DNA from: Firmicutes bacterium UBA2058
Lineage (GTDB): Bacteria > Bacillota > Clostridia > Tissierellales > Sedimentibacteraceae
Direction: 5' to 3'
Length of the DNA: 64,000 bases
Assembly: GCA_002332905.1 (NCBI GenBank)
Contig: DDAM01000041.1
Coordinates: 117,121 to 181,120 of the forward strand
Shown here: piece after piece, positions 35,526-44,667 of the stretch
Position numbering within the stretch: the stretch's first letter is position 1
Layout of the letters: each line of letters begins with the position of its first letter
Notes under the pieces: model-generated
Told to the model about the DNA's origin: nothing
Seen by the model: only the letters and a program-made list of their open reading frames with translations
Databases searched by the model: none
Translations under genes and position numbers: made by a program

Positions 35526-35969
35526 ATGATAACAGTAGAAAAAATAGTTAATGAGGTTAATAGATTAATACTCTTGGATTATAATTATCCTATATATTTT
35601 GAAAATATACCGGAAGTTATCAGCACTAACTCCTTTGGTATTAATTTGATTAACTATAAGGTAACAAGCATTAATAAAAATATTAATCTAGAAAATGTAG
35701 AATTATTAATAACATATTTAGCGCAGAATGATAGCAGTAATCCTGATATTATAGGAAAAGAAAAATATAAAGTAATTGATAAGCTAAAAACTATATTTGG
35801 AAAAGGAAATATTTCTATAGATGATAGAGCTGTAAAGGTAAGCGTTGAATATAAGGAAATTATCAATAAGCTTGGAATATGCTTAAATTTTGAATATTAT
35901 GAAGATGCATATATAAGCGAAGAAACAGTTGAAACAATAGGTGAATTATCAATAAAACAAGGATTATAA
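35526..35969 (+). CDS. Tail terminator-like protein
   Basis: Soluble protein of 147 residues directly before the sheath gene. By position and overall character it fits the phage tail terminator family (DUF6838-type) that caps the tail tube and sheath. No catalytic motif. In a headless particle the cap closes the top of the tail. Start ATG at 35526; binding site is weak (GAGAGTGTG). Confidence 0.6.
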   Translation: MITVEKIVNEVNRLILLDYNYPIYFENIPEVISTNSFGINLINYKVTSINKNINLENVELLITYLAQNDSSNPDIIGKEKYKVIDKLKTIFGKGNISIDDRAVKVSVEYKEIINKLGICLNFEYYEDAYISEETVETIGELSIKQGL

Positions 35970-35983
35970 GGAGAAAATAAATT

Positions 35984-37051
35984 ATGGGTTTACCAAATAT
36001 AATGATTAATTTTAAAACGATGGGAATAAGCGCAATTAAAAGAGGAAATAGAGGCATAGTTGCAGTTATTATTAAGGATAATGGCAAGGCTGGTGCTTTT
36101 AACATGGAGAGTATAAATGATATACCAACTACATTATCAGCAGATAATAAGGCATATATACAAAGGGCTTTTATAGGTGGAACTAGTGTTCCTAAAAAAG
36201 TAATTGCTTTTTCATTAGCAGTAGATGCAACAGACTACACAGAAGCATTAAATTATTTTGCCACTGAAAGGTTTGATTATTTAGTTTGTCCACCAGACAC
36301 AACTAATGAACTAGCAAGTTCAGTTGCAACATGGATTAAATCACAAAGAGAAAGCTTTGATAAAAAAGTAAAGGCTGTTCTTCCATCAGTGGCAGCTGAT
36401 CACGAGGGAGTAGTTAACTTTGATACAAACAATATTAAAGTTGGAGAGTTGACTTATACAAATGCACAATATTGCAGTAGAATAGCAGGTATTTTGGCAG
36501 GAACACCATTAACTATGGCTGCAACATTTACAATATTAAATGAGGTAACAGATGTCCCAAGATTAACTAAAACTCAAGCAGATGAAGCTATAAATGCTGG
36601 TAAATTAGTTCTATATCATGATGGAGAGAAAGTTAAAATAGCAAGAGCTGTAAATAGCTTAGTTACTGTAACGCCTGAAAAGGGAGATGCATTTAAGAAA
36701 ATTAAAATAGTTGATATAATTGATATGATACATAATGATATAAAAACAACTGTAAATGACAATTATGTGGGAAAAGTATCTAATAGCTATGATAATAAAT
36801 GCATAATCCTTACAGCTATAAAAAGCTATTATGAGCAGTTAGAAATGAATGGGATTCTTGATAGAGATAAATCAAGCATTGAAATTGATTTAGTAGCTCA
36901 AGAATCGTACTTAAAGAGTCAAGGAGTTGACACATCTATTTTAAATGAATACCAATTAAAATCTGCAAACACAGCAGATAAGGTATTTTTAACTTCTACT
37001 GTAAAACCACTTGATGCTGTAGAAGAAATTAAATTAAACGTAATAATATAA
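35984..37051 (+). CDS. Contractile tail sheath protein (XkdK-like)
   Basis: Sheath subunit of 355 residues; polymerises around the tail tube and contracts on receptor binding. N-terminal GLPNIMINFKTMGISAIKRG and later DYTEALNYFATERFDYLVCP are typical of clostridial/PBSX sheaths, and the length fits the short sheaths of R-type bacteriocins better than the ~466-residue XkdK. Its presence makes this a contractile (R-type) particle. ATG follows AAGGAGAA. Confidence 0.9.
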   Translation: MGLPNIMINFKTMGISAIKRGNRGIVAVIIKDNGKAGAFNMESINDIPTTLSADNKAYIQRAFIGGTSVPKKVIAFSLAVDATDYTEALNYFATERFDYLVCPPDTTNELASSVATWIKSQRESFDKKVKAVLPSVAADHEGVVNFDTNNIKVGELTYTNAQYCSRIAGILAGTPLTMAATFTILNEVTDVPRLTKTQADEAINAGKLVLYHDGEKVKIARAVNSLVTVTPEKGDAFKKIKIVDIIDMIHNDIKTTVNDNYVGKVSNSYDNKCIILTAIKSYYEQLEMNGILDRDKSSIEIDLVAQESYLKSQGVDTSILNEYQLKSANTADKVFLTSTVKPLDAVEEIKLNVII

Positions 37052-37077
37052 TTAATCAACTGATGGAGGTATATTAA

Positions 37078-37521
37078 ATGAATAGAAATACAATAGATGC
37101 AAAAAGAGTTATAAATGGTACACACGGTGAATTATGGTTAGATGGAGAATATGTTGCAGAGGTAACAGGATTTCAAGCTAAGATAGCATTAAAAAAAGAG
37201 CCTGTTACTATGTGCGGTGACATGGCTGAAAAACAAAAGGTTGTAGGCTGGTCAGGCACAGGATCTATACAAATGAACAAGGTATATTCACGTATGGCAA
37301 ACAAGCTTGCTAAGGTTTTGAGTGAAGGAACTGATGCCAGATTTATAATCATATCAAAGCTAGCTGATCCAGACTCTTATGGATCAGAAAGAGTTGTAAT
37401 AAAGGATGTTTCCTTTGATGATTTAACACTTGCTGATTGGGCTGCCAATACACCTGGTAAAATTGAAGCTCCATTCACATTTAGTGCTTATGAGTTTCGT
37501 GATAGCATAAGAGTAGAATAA
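37078..37521 (+). CDS. Tail tube protein (XkdM-like)
   Basis: Inner tube subunit of 147 residues: NGTHGELWLDGEYVAEVTGF near 14 and CGDMAEKQKVVGWSGTGSI near 47 are XkdM signatures. Starts 26 bases after the sheath stop with a GGAGG site. A strong terminator follows, so sheath and tube, needed in the highest copy number, can be made in excess. Confidence 0.92.
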   Translation: MNRNTIDAKRVINGTHGELWLDGEYVAEVTGFQAKIALKKEPVTMCGDMAEKQKVVGWSGTGSIQMNKVYSRMANKLAKVLSEGTDARFIIISKLADPDSYGSERVVIKDVSFDDLTLADWAANTPGKIEAPFTFSAYEFRDSIRVE

Positions 37522-37529
37522 TATATTTA

Positions 37530-37573
37530 AAAAAGCCTTTACAAGCTATATAGCATGTAAAGGCTTTTCTTTA
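37530..37573 (+). terminator. Internal terminator after sheath and tube
   Basis: AAAAGCCTTTACA / TGTAAAGGCTTTT hairpin ending in TCTTT. It splits the tail operon between high-copy and low-copy parts and is probably leaky. Confidence 0.8.
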
Positions 37574-37602
37574 CAAATTAAAACAATTGAGGAGGTAATA
37601 AA

Positions 37603-37989
37603 ATGAGTACATTAGATACTTTATTATCAATAGATAATAACAAGTTAAATGTGACAAATGAAAAGATAAATATTATTAGACTTTCAGAAATGGCTGGTGA
37701 GGATGTTATTTTTGAAATACGTCCATTATCAATAAAAGAAATTAACAGCTTTCCTAAAATGGACGACACAGATATGTTGATTCATGCAATATATATGGCA
37801 TTAGTAAGCCCTAAGCTTAGTGATGAAAGACTGTTAAAAAAATATGATTGTTTAACTCCAAAGGAATTGATTAAAAAAATTCTTTTACCAACTGAAATAA
37901 GTGGATTATATTCAGCATTTAACCGTGCAATGGGATTTGTCGAAAATGGTGAAGATAATGAAAAAACATTAGAGGAGGGTGTAAACTAA
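37603..37989 (+). CDS. Tail assembly chaperone-like protein (XkdN family), first copy
   Basis: Protein of 128 residues between tube and tape measure genes, the place of tail assembly chaperones. Pattern KINIIRLSEMAGEDVIFEIRPLS is shared with the next protein (KINRLSDFAGSDVIFKVRAIS), so the two are paralogues. Stop overlaps the next start by one base. Confidence 0.75.
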   Translation: MSTLDTLLSIDNNKLNVTNEKINIIRLSEMAGEDVIFEIRPLSIKEINSFPKMDDTDMLIHAIYMALVSPKLSDERLLKKYDCLTPKELIKKILLPTEISGLYSAFNRAMGFVENGEDNEKTLEEGVN

Positions 37990-38542
37990 TGAATGCTATT
38001 GATGTTTTATTAAATAATGATGCTGCCATAAGCAACATAAAAAAGGATGTAAAAATAAATAGATTATCTGATTTTGCAGGAAGTGACGTTATTTTTAAGG
38101 TTAGAGCAATTTCCTATGATGAATATGTAAAAATCCTTCGTGAAGATGATAATGTCAATGTAAAGCTAAAGGTTTGTAGTGTAGGAGTAGTTGACCCAAA
38201 TTTAAATAATAAAAGCTTACAAATGAAATATAGTGCAGCAGATTCAGAGGATTTAGTGGATAAGATGCTTCTTATGGGCGAAATCTCAATGCTATATGAT
38301 GAAATATGCAATATATCTGGCTTTAACGATGAAACCTCTAAAATAGTAACTATAAAAAACTAATTGAGACAGACGGTACAGCTAGGCTTATGTACTACAT
38401 GTTTGTTAGACATGGCATTATGCCGTCTGTCATATATAATGCAAGTGAGGGAGAGAGAATTCTTTGCAATGCTATGATAGAAATAGAAAACGAATTAATA
38501 GCCAAATCAAAAGAGGACGGTGATAAATATGCCGCTGGTTAA
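37989..38542 (+). CDS. Tail assembly chaperone with predicted -1 frameshift (gpG/gpGT type)
   Basis: The zero frame gives 124 residues ending at 38363. Just before that stop is the heptamer A AAA AAC (38354-38360), a classic -1 slip site. The -1 frame then stays open to the stop at 38540-38542, adding about 60 residues that begin LIETDGTARLMYYMFVRHG and contain an IENELIAKSKED helix; this stretch has no start of its own but protein-like composition. That is the known layout of tailed-phage tail assembly chaperones, where a minor fused product binds the tape measure protein. The extension overlaps the tape measure start by 14 bases. Slippage itself is inferred. Confidence 0.8.
38354..38360 (+). 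promoter_or_regulatory. Programmed -1 frameshift site A AAA AAC
   Basis: X XXY YYZ heptamer in the correct frame phase (codons ATA AAA AAC), one codon before the zero-frame TAA. The shifted frame is open for 60 further codons. Confidence 0.75.
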
Positions 38543-40559
38543 TAATTTTTATGACTTTTCTGCTGGAAATTCTATAAAAGAAATTAGAAAAATGGAAACA
38601 GAAATGTCAAAATTATTAAAAACATCAAGATCTGTTGCAGCAGAAATAAATAAAATTAGTAATATAAAAATTAATATTAAATTAAATACTAAAGACATAG
38701 AAAAAAATATAAATAATGTATCTAATAATGTTAAATCTTTGGGTACTGACATTGTAGAAACTATGTCAAAAGTTAATGGTGCAGTATCAAAGCTTGATAA
38801 TAATATGAGCTCGAGAGGTAATAAATCAAATGGAAGTATAGATTTTTCAACAATCTATGATGCGGTGGATTCATATGCTACTCGATTTGCAGAGACTGTT
38901 TTACCAAGTAGTACTAGTAGTGCTGTATCTGGTGCTATAAGAGGTGGAATGCTTGGATTTTCTGTTGGTGGAGTGAAGGGCGCTATTGCAGGAGCTATAA
39001 TTAGTGGTATTGGAGAATTGGCTTATTCAGAAGTGAAAAATAAAACAGACAGACGTAACCAACGTGTTAGCTTTGGAAGTAGTATTTTAAAAACATATCT
39101 GCCTAAAATAGCAATGGGCTCTTTAAACTATGCATCAGATATGGAACAATCAAAGATAAACTATGAAAATATTCTAGGTAAAGATAAGGGAAACATGTTT
39201 GTAGATAATATGTTAAGTTTATCTAATAAAGGTTTTTACAAATATTCTGATTTGGATAGTGTCGGAAAACAAATGCTTGCTGCTGGTTTTGACCATAAAG
39301 AAGTTATAAGAATCTTTGATACTGCCGGTGATGCGTCTGTTGCCAATGGTGCAGGTAAACAAGGCGCTTTACAGATGATAGAAGCAATAAAAAATATGCA
39401 ATCTTCAGGCAATGTATCAATCGATAATTTAGAAATATTTAAAAATATTGGCGTAGATGCTTATGAAATTTTAGCTGATTCAATGAAAATAGCCGGTAAA
39501 AATACTAAGTTAACTAAGGAAGAATTGAAAGAACTAATTTCCAAAGGAGTAGTACCTGCAGATGAAGCTATAACTAATTTAATAAACGGAATGAAGTATA
39601 AATATGCTGGTATGATGTATACTCAACAGCAATCCTTTAGCGGTTTATTAGCTACAATAAAAGATAGTGCAAATCAAATTATACTTGGACCTCTAGGAAA
39701 AGGATTCATAGAAGGAATTAAACCGGCACTAGCAAACTTTGCATCGTTTTTTGGATTGGGTACTAAAGGATTTAAAGATTTAAGTAAACATATATATGAA
39801 TTTGGCGCAGAAATAGGGAATTTTGCTGGTAATGCCATTAATAATTTAAAAAATATATTTGGACAATTGTTTAATGATGAAAAATTTAAAAATGCAGATG
39901 TACCAGCAAAAATTTTGATGATTTATGATGCAATAAAAGCTAATGTGAATCAATGGTATAAAGAAAATGGTGATAGCTTATTTGATAAAATTGAAGGTTT
40001 TTTTACTGGATTTATAAGAAGAATTGGCGAAGAAAGCGATTTTAAAAATGCTGTTCAAGATTTATGGTTAAGTATTTCACCAGATGAAGATACAATAAAA
40101 AAAATGTTTTATAAAATAGATACTATGGAATTATTTGACAAAAAAGCATCTCCATTAATTAAACTTATTTCATTCATTTTTACTATACGCACACTCATCG
40201 ATAATCTTACTAAAAATTCTTCTAATAATATATTTGGTGTAGAAATTGATAGTACTGAACAGCTTACTAAGTTTGGTGGAACAGGTGCTATTCTTTCGGG
40301 TGCTGGTGCTATTAACCGCAATGCCATCGGTCTTAACCGTGTACCATACGACTATTATCCAGCACTTCTACACGAAGGTGAAGCGGTTCTAAGAAGAACA
40401 GAGGCTGATAATTACAGAAATGGTGCTGGCAAAGGTGTCATAATTAGTAAAATAGCCGACACAATTGTAGTAAAGGATGAGACTGATATGTATAAAATAG
40501 CTAATATATTGGTCAGTGAAATAGAAAAAGCAGGATTAGTATATGGAGGTGCAATGTAA
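38529..40559 (+). CDS. Tail tape measure protein
   Basis: Protein of 676 residues that sets tail length and is threaded inside the tube. N-terminal coiled region (1-110), Gly/Ala-rich hydrophobic hinge (SGAIRGGMLGFSVGG, then KGAIAGAIISGIGELA, near 137-170), helical tape-measure domain, and a C-terminal ALLHEGEAVLRRTEADNYR motif. By the usual ~1.5 A per residue this gives a tail near 100 nm (inference). ATG 38529 chosen because AGAGG lies 12 bases upstream; a GTG at 38520 is too close to it. Confidence 0.88.
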   Translation: MPLVNNFYDFSAGNSIKEIRKMETEMSKLLKTSRSVAAEINKISNIKINIKLNTKDIEKNINNVSNNVKSLGTDIVETMSKVNGAVSKLDNNMSSRGNKSNGSIDFSTIYDAVDSYATRFAETVLPSSTSSAVSGAIRGGMLGFSVGGVKGAIAGAIISGIGELAYSEVKNKTDRRNQRVSFGSSILKTYLPKIAMGSLNYASDMEQSKINYENILGKDKGNMFVDNMLSLSNKGFYKYSDLDSVGKQMLAAGFDHKEVIRIFDTAGDASVANGAGKQGALQMIEAIKNMQSSGNVSIDNLEIFKNIGVDAYEILADSMKIAGKNTKLTKEELKELISKGVVPADEAITNLINGMKYKYAGMMYTQQQSFSGLLATIKDSANQIILGPLGKGFIEGIKPALANFASFFGLGTKGFKDLSKHIYEFGAEIGNFAGNAINNLKNIFGQLFNDEKFKNADVPAKILMIYDAIKANVNQWYKENGDSLFDKIEGFFTGFIRRIGEESDFKNAVQDLWLSISPDEDTIKKMFYKIDTMELFDKKASPLIKLISFIFTIRTLIDNLTKNSSNNIFGVEIDSTEQLTKFGGTGAILSGAGAINRNAIGLNRVPYDYYPALLHEGEAVLRRTEADNYRNGAGKGVIISKIADTIVVKDETDMYKIANILVSEIEKAGLVYGGAM

Positions 40560-41182
40560 TGGAATTTTGGTTAGAAGATGAAAAAAATGAAATAGAATTT
40601 AGACTTCCTATAACTCCATCAAGCTTTGAAATTGAAAGGGGCAATAAGATAGAGACAGTTAATATAACTGAACTCGGAGATTTAAATATTATTGGAGCAC
40701 CAACCTTAGCTACTATAACTATATCGTCATTTTTTCCAAGTAAGAATTATCCTTTTAAGTTACCAGATAAAATTAGCAATACATATGACTATATAAGTCA
40801 ATTAGAAAGATTTAAAACCGAAAAAACAATATTAAGATTTGTTATAACGGATACAAAGGATATAAATATATTAGACTTAGAGGTTATATTAGAATCTTAT
40901 AAATACGGTGAAAAAGATGGAACAAGAGACATCTTTTATGATTTAGTTTTGAGAGAACATAGAAAAGTTAAATCTGTAATAGGAGATCTTGCCTCAGAAC
41001 GTCCCAATACAAATTCACCTAAACCTAATAACGTTGAATATATTGTTAAAAAAGGCGATACTCTCTGGGCAATAGCTAAAAAATATTATGGTAGTGGTTC
41101 ACAGTACCCAAAGATTGTAAAGGAAAATAATATTAAAAACCCAAATATTATATTCCCAGGACAAAAATTTATTATTCCATAA
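40559..41182 (+). CDS. LysM-domain baseplate/tail protein (XkdP-like)
   Basis: Protein of 207 residues. An N-terminal baseplate-hub-like domain (1-150) is followed by a C-terminal LysM domain (VEYIVKKGDTLWAIAKKYYG near 158). In PBSX-like clusters the XkdP/LysM protein sits just after the tape measure and contacts the hub. Its start overlaps the tape measure stop (TAATG). Confidence 0.85.
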   Translation: MEFWLEDEKNEIEFRLPITPSSFEIERGNKIETVNITELGDLNIIGAPTLATITISSFFPSKNYPFKLPDKISNTYDYISQLERFKTEKTILRFVITDTKDINILDLEVILESYKYGEKDGTRDIFYDLVLREHRKVKSVIGDLASERPNTNSPKPNNVEYIVKKGDTLWAIAKKYYGSGSQYPKIVKENNIKNPNIIFPGQKFIIP

Positions 41183-41196
41183 AGGCTGGTGAAATT

Positions 41197-42300
41197 ATGC
41201 AAGTGTTATTAACTAACCAAAAAAATGTGACAACTGATATAACAAGTATAATACCTGATATACAAATAAGTGGTGATTTGTTAGGGGTTTCAAGAACGCT
41301 TAATTTTTCATATGTATATTCTAATATTGACTCTAATATTTTAGCGGTAACAGTAGAAACAGGGGATTTAGTGCAGGTGTTTCTAAATGATAAACAGTTA
41401 TTCTACGGTCATGTATTTATGATTGATAAAGGAACAGATAGCAATACAATTGATATAACATGCTATGACTATGGTATATACCTTAAAAAAAATCAGCATT
41501 CATATAAATTTAGAAACATCACTCCAGAAGCCGCAACTAAAAAAATTTGCAGTGATTTTAAAATTGATATAGGCAATATAGCAAGTACAGGAATAAATAT
41601 ATCAAGAAATTACTTTGGCGTAGATTTATATAGTATTATCATAGGTATGTATTATCAGGCTAGCTTAATAAACGGTAAAAAATACATGATTAGGTTTACA
41701 GGCAAAAAGCTTGATGTAATAGAAAAGGGAGATAGTAACACATCACAGCTTTTACAAAGCGGATATAATCTGTTAACCTCTAATATATCAGAATCCATAG
41801 ATAACATGATAAACTCTGTAGCTATATTTAATAAAGACGATGTATTTGTTTTTTCAATAAAAAATGACAAGGACATAGAGCTGTATGGTCTAATGCAGGC
41901 GTATTTGAAAATTGATGATTCCGGTACATATAATGAAAAGGCTAAATCCATGCTAAAAAGTGTTGAAAGAAAAATGTCTGTAACTAGCTTTGGCAATACA
42001 GAGTGTATAACCGGCAACACAGTTATAGTTAAAGAACCGGTAACAAAGCTTTATGGTCTATTCTATATAGACAGTGATGTTCATGCTTGGAAAAATGGTA
42101 TTTACACAAATAAGCTTGTTCTTAATTTTCAAAATATCATGGATGAAAAAGATATAGGTGAAATTGTTAGTTCTAAAAGTGAATATAAATCAGGATACAA
42201 ATTAGAATACAATTGGAGGGACAATATAACGGATATTGCGACGAATATACCTGGTAACACATATATCATTCATGGTAATGAGATAATAAGTGAATATTAA
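41197..42300 (+). CDS. Baseplate hub protein (XkdQ / late control gene D-like)
   Basis: Protein of 367 residues matching the position and length of XkdQ, the T4 gp27/P2 gpD-like hub that links tube to spike. DLVQVFLNDKQLFYGHVFMI near 55 and DITCYDYGIYLKKNQHSYKF near 88 are characteristic. No enzymatic domain visible. Starts 15 bases after the LysM gene. Confidence 0.85.
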   Translation: MQVLLTNQKNVTTDITSIIPDIQISGDLLGVSRTLNFSYVYSNIDSNILAVTVETGDLVQVFLNDKQLFYGHVFMIDKGTDSNTIDITCYDYGIYLKKNQHSYKFRNITPEAATKKICSDFKIDIGNIASTGINISRNYFGVDLYSIIIGMYYQASLINGKKYMIRFTGKKLDVIEKGDSNTSQLLQSGYNLLTSNISESIDNMINSVAIFNKDDVFVFSIKNDKDIELYGLMQAYLKIDDSGTYNEKAKSMLKSVERKMSVTSFGNTECITGNTVIVKEPVTKLYGLFYIDSDVHAWKNGIYTNKLVLNFQNIMDEKDIGEIVSSKSEYKSGYKLEYNWRDNITDIATNIPGNTYIIHGNEIISEY

Positions 42301-42322
42301 TTTAACTTAAGGAGTTGATTAT

Positions 42323-42586
42323 ATGTCTAACAACAATCCATATTTAAAAATAATACAAATAATGAGAGAACAAGGAAGTTATAATAATCCAACTTCTTTT
42401 TTTATTGGCAAAGTAATTTCAAGAGAGCCTTTGTTGATTAAAGTAAATGGATTACAAATAGATAAAAGTGATTTTTTAATTTCATATGGACTACAGCAAA
42501 GCTTATATATTGGGGATAGTGTACTTGTGCTAGTATCTAATGATAAACAAAGCTTTGTTGTAGCCAATAAGGTGGTGAAAGAGTGA
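42323..42586 (+). CDS. DUF2577-family tail protein (XkdR-like)
   Basis: Small protein of 87 residues; beta-rich with ISREPLLIKVNGLQIDKSDF and GDSVLVLVSNDKQSFVVANK, characteristic of DUF2577. Probably the spike or spike-stabilising protein of the baseplate (role inferred from position). Stop lies inside the hairpin-SD element that follows. Confidence 0.85.
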   Translation: MSNNNPYLKIIQIMREQGSYNNPTSFFIGKVISREPLLIKVNGLQIDKSDFLISYGLQQSLYIGDSVLVLVSNDKQSFVVANKVVKE

Positions 42587-42642
42587 AGAAAAAACACTCT
42601 TCACTTTAGTTATTATGATACCGCAAAGCGGTATAATGGAGG
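42577..42642 (+). repeat. Hairpin-SD element (copy 2)
   Basis: AGTGAAGA / TCTTCACT hairpin, TTATTATGATA, hairpin ACCGC-AAA-GCGGT, then ATAATGGAGG serving as the DUF2634 ribosome binding site. Very close to copy 1 at 35150-35217. Confidence 0.7.
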
Positions 42643-42647
42643 TATAT

Positions 42648-43079
42648 ATGAGTAGTATTTTTCCTTTTTTGAACAGCAATATAGATAAACCTCAAATGCC
42701 AAATGAACTTAAATTATTTGAAGAAATAGCTTGGGATTATGAAAACAATACTCCACTAATAATAAATGGGGAATTTAAAAAGGTTTATAAAAATGATGCA
42801 TTGAAGGTATGGATATACAAGGCGCTAAAAACAGAGAGATATAAATATCCTATTTATTCTTGGAATTATGGCAATGAACTAGAAAGGCTTATAGGGATAA
42901 ACAATTATCCAGAAATGATAAAAAGCAAAATGGTAAGATATATAAATGAAGCTGTATTAATCAATCCTTATATAAATAGCATATCAAATATAACTATATC
43001 TTCTGATTCTGACAAAATAAATGTAAGCTTTGAGGTTAAAACAATATATGGAAATATGGAGGTGAATGCAATTGTATGA
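42648..43079 (+). CDS. Baseplate wedge protein, DUF2634 (XkdS / gp25-like)
   Basis: Protein of 143 residues; gp25-like wedge subunit. LKVWIYKALKTERYKYPIYS near 52 and NYGNELERLIG near 72 are DUF2634 signatures. ATG 42648 lies 6 bases after the GGAGG of the preceding repeat element; the frame is open 11 codons further upstream but without a site. Confidence 0.88.
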   Translation: MSSIFPFLNSNIDKPQMPNELKLFEEIAWDYENNTPLIINGEFKKVYKNDALKVWIYKALKTERYKYPIYSWNYGNELERLIGINNYPEMIKSKMVRYINEAVLINPYINSISNITISSDSDKINVSFEVKTIYGNMEVNAIV

Positions 43080-44118
43080 AAATAAATCCTATGAATATAT
43101 AAAGCAGGAGATATTAAATAATATAAATCTTAGCTTAAATAAAAGTGAAGGATCTTTCCTAAATGACATGGTAAGTCCCATAGCATTGAAATTCAAAGAC
43201 ATGTTTGTAGAGCTAGATAAAACAATAGATTTGACATTAGTTGATAAAATAGTTGGCGAGTTTGTAGACAGACGTGTAGCTGACTATGGTATAGAAAGAA
43301 AAAAGGGCACAAAAGCAAAAACTACAATAAGATTTACAGGCAACCAAAATACTGAAATACCAGAAGGAACATTAGTACAAACTGCTAATGGGCTAATATA
43401 CAAGACTATTAAATTAGGCAAAATAGAAAATAATTTTGTTGATATTGAAGCTGTAGCAGAAAATATAGGTGGTATATACAACATATCTCAAGGTTTAATA
43501 GTTAATCTTCCGATATCTATAAATGGTATAATTAGTATAACCAATATAGTTGATGCTACTGGAGGTACAGACATTGAAACGGATGATAATCTATTAAAAA
43601 GATATTTTGATCTTATCCAAAACCCAGCAACAAGCGGAAATGAAGCTCACTACAAAATATGGGCAAATTCAATTGATGGCGTTGGAGATTCTAGAATATT
43701 TCCAACATGGAATGGTGCTGGGACTGTTAAGGTATTAGTTATAGATAGCAATAAAATGCCTGCAAATAGCTCTATTATTTCAGCTGTAGCAAGCTATATA
43801 GAAACAGTAAGACCTGTTGGAGCATTAGTCACAGTTGAAGCCCCAAGTGTTAAAAATATTGATGTATCAGCCAAGCTAAATATTTCATCATCAAGTAATT
43901 TACAAACTGTTACACAAAAGTTTACTGAGCAATTAAATAAATATATTAAAGATTTAGCGTTCAGCGGACTAGAAGTATCATATGCCAAAATAGGAAGTAT
44001 ACTTCTAAGTACAGATGGAGTAATAGACTACTCTAATTTAAAAGTAAACAGCGATACTATAAATGTTCAAATAGCAGATACTGAAATAGCTGCTGTTGGA
44101 ACAGTAAGCCTAACATAG
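43066..44118 (+). CDS. Baseplate J-like wedge protein (XkdT)
   Basis: Protein of 350 residues of the baseplate J / gp6 family that forms the baseplate ring. GTKAKTTIRFTGNQNTEIPE near 83, ENIGGIYNISQG near 136 and GGTDIETDDNLLKRYFDLIQ near 167 are family signatures. It overlaps the DUF2634 gene by 14 bases. GGAGG is only 4 bases before the ATG at 43066, so a TTG at 43072 is also possible. Confidence 0.92.
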   Translation: MQLYENKSYEYIKQEILNNINLSLNKSEGSFLNDMVSPIALKFKDMFVELDKTIDLTLVDKIVGEFVDRRVADYGIERKKGTKAKTTIRFTGNQNTEIPEGTLVQTANGLIYKTIKLGKIENNFVDIEAVAENIGGIYNISQGLIVNLPISINGIISITNIVDATGGTDIETDDNLLKRYFDLIQNPATSGNEAHYKIWANSIDGVGDSRIFPTWNGAGTVKVLVIDSNKMPANSSIISAVASYIETVRPVGALVTVEAPSVKNIDVSAKLNISSSSNLQTVTQKFTEQLNKYIKDLAFSGLEVSYAKIGSILLSTDGVIDYSNLKVNSDTINVQIADTEIAAVGTVSLT

Positions 44119-44127
44119 GAGGTTAAC

Positions 44128-44652
44128 ATGAAAGAATTTATAAAAATGTTACCCTCCTATTATTATGAAAGCAATGAAGTTGTATCAATTCAGGATTCTA
44201 TAGAGGGGCAATATAAAATATTAGAGCAATGTAAGGATGATTTGATAAATCAATTATTTGTAGATACAGCAACATGGGGACTAAGCTCTTGGGAAAAAAG
44301 GTTTGGTTTAGATACAGATATAACCAAATCCTATGAATATAGAAGGTCTAGGCTAAAATCTAAAATGAGAGGTATGGGAACCGTTACAAATTCATTGATA
44401 AAAAACGTAGCTAACAGCTTTGACAACGGAGCGGTAGACGTTATTGAGGGGTTAAACAACATGCTGACAATAAAATTTATAGGCAGAACAGGCACTCCGC
44501 CTAATCTGTCAGATTTAAAATCAACGATAAACGAAATCAAGCCCGCACACCTAGCTGTAATATATGAATTTGCATATCTACTAATTTCCAACATTGAAAG
44601 TATGAAAATTTCAGAATTAGAAAATACAACAATAGAAAATTTTGCTTTCTAA
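44128..44652 (+). CDS. DUF2313-family tail protein (YmfQ/XkdU-like)
   Basis: Protein of 174 residues following baseplate J, as in Mu- and PBSX-like clusters; DTATWGLSSWEKRFGLDTD near 46 and YEYRRSRLKSKMRGMGTVT near 71 are typical of DUF2313. It probably joins baseplate to tail fibres. AGGAGG 7 bases before ATG. Confidence 0.88.
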   Translation: MKEFIKMLPSYYYESNEVVSIQDSIEGQYKILEQCKDDLINQLFVDTATWGLSSWEKRFGLDTDITKSYEYRRSRLKSKMRGMGTVTNSLIKNVANSFDNGAVDVIEGLNNMLTIKFIGRTGTPPNLSDLKSTINEIKPAHLAVIYEFAYLLISNIESMKISELENTTIENFAF

Positions 44653-44667
44653 AAAGGAGTGATAATA

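Noticed and set aside
35863..36105. 80-codon minus-strand frame across tail terminator and sheath genes
   Set aside because: Antisense to two genes with clear family and context support; composition is that of a shadow.
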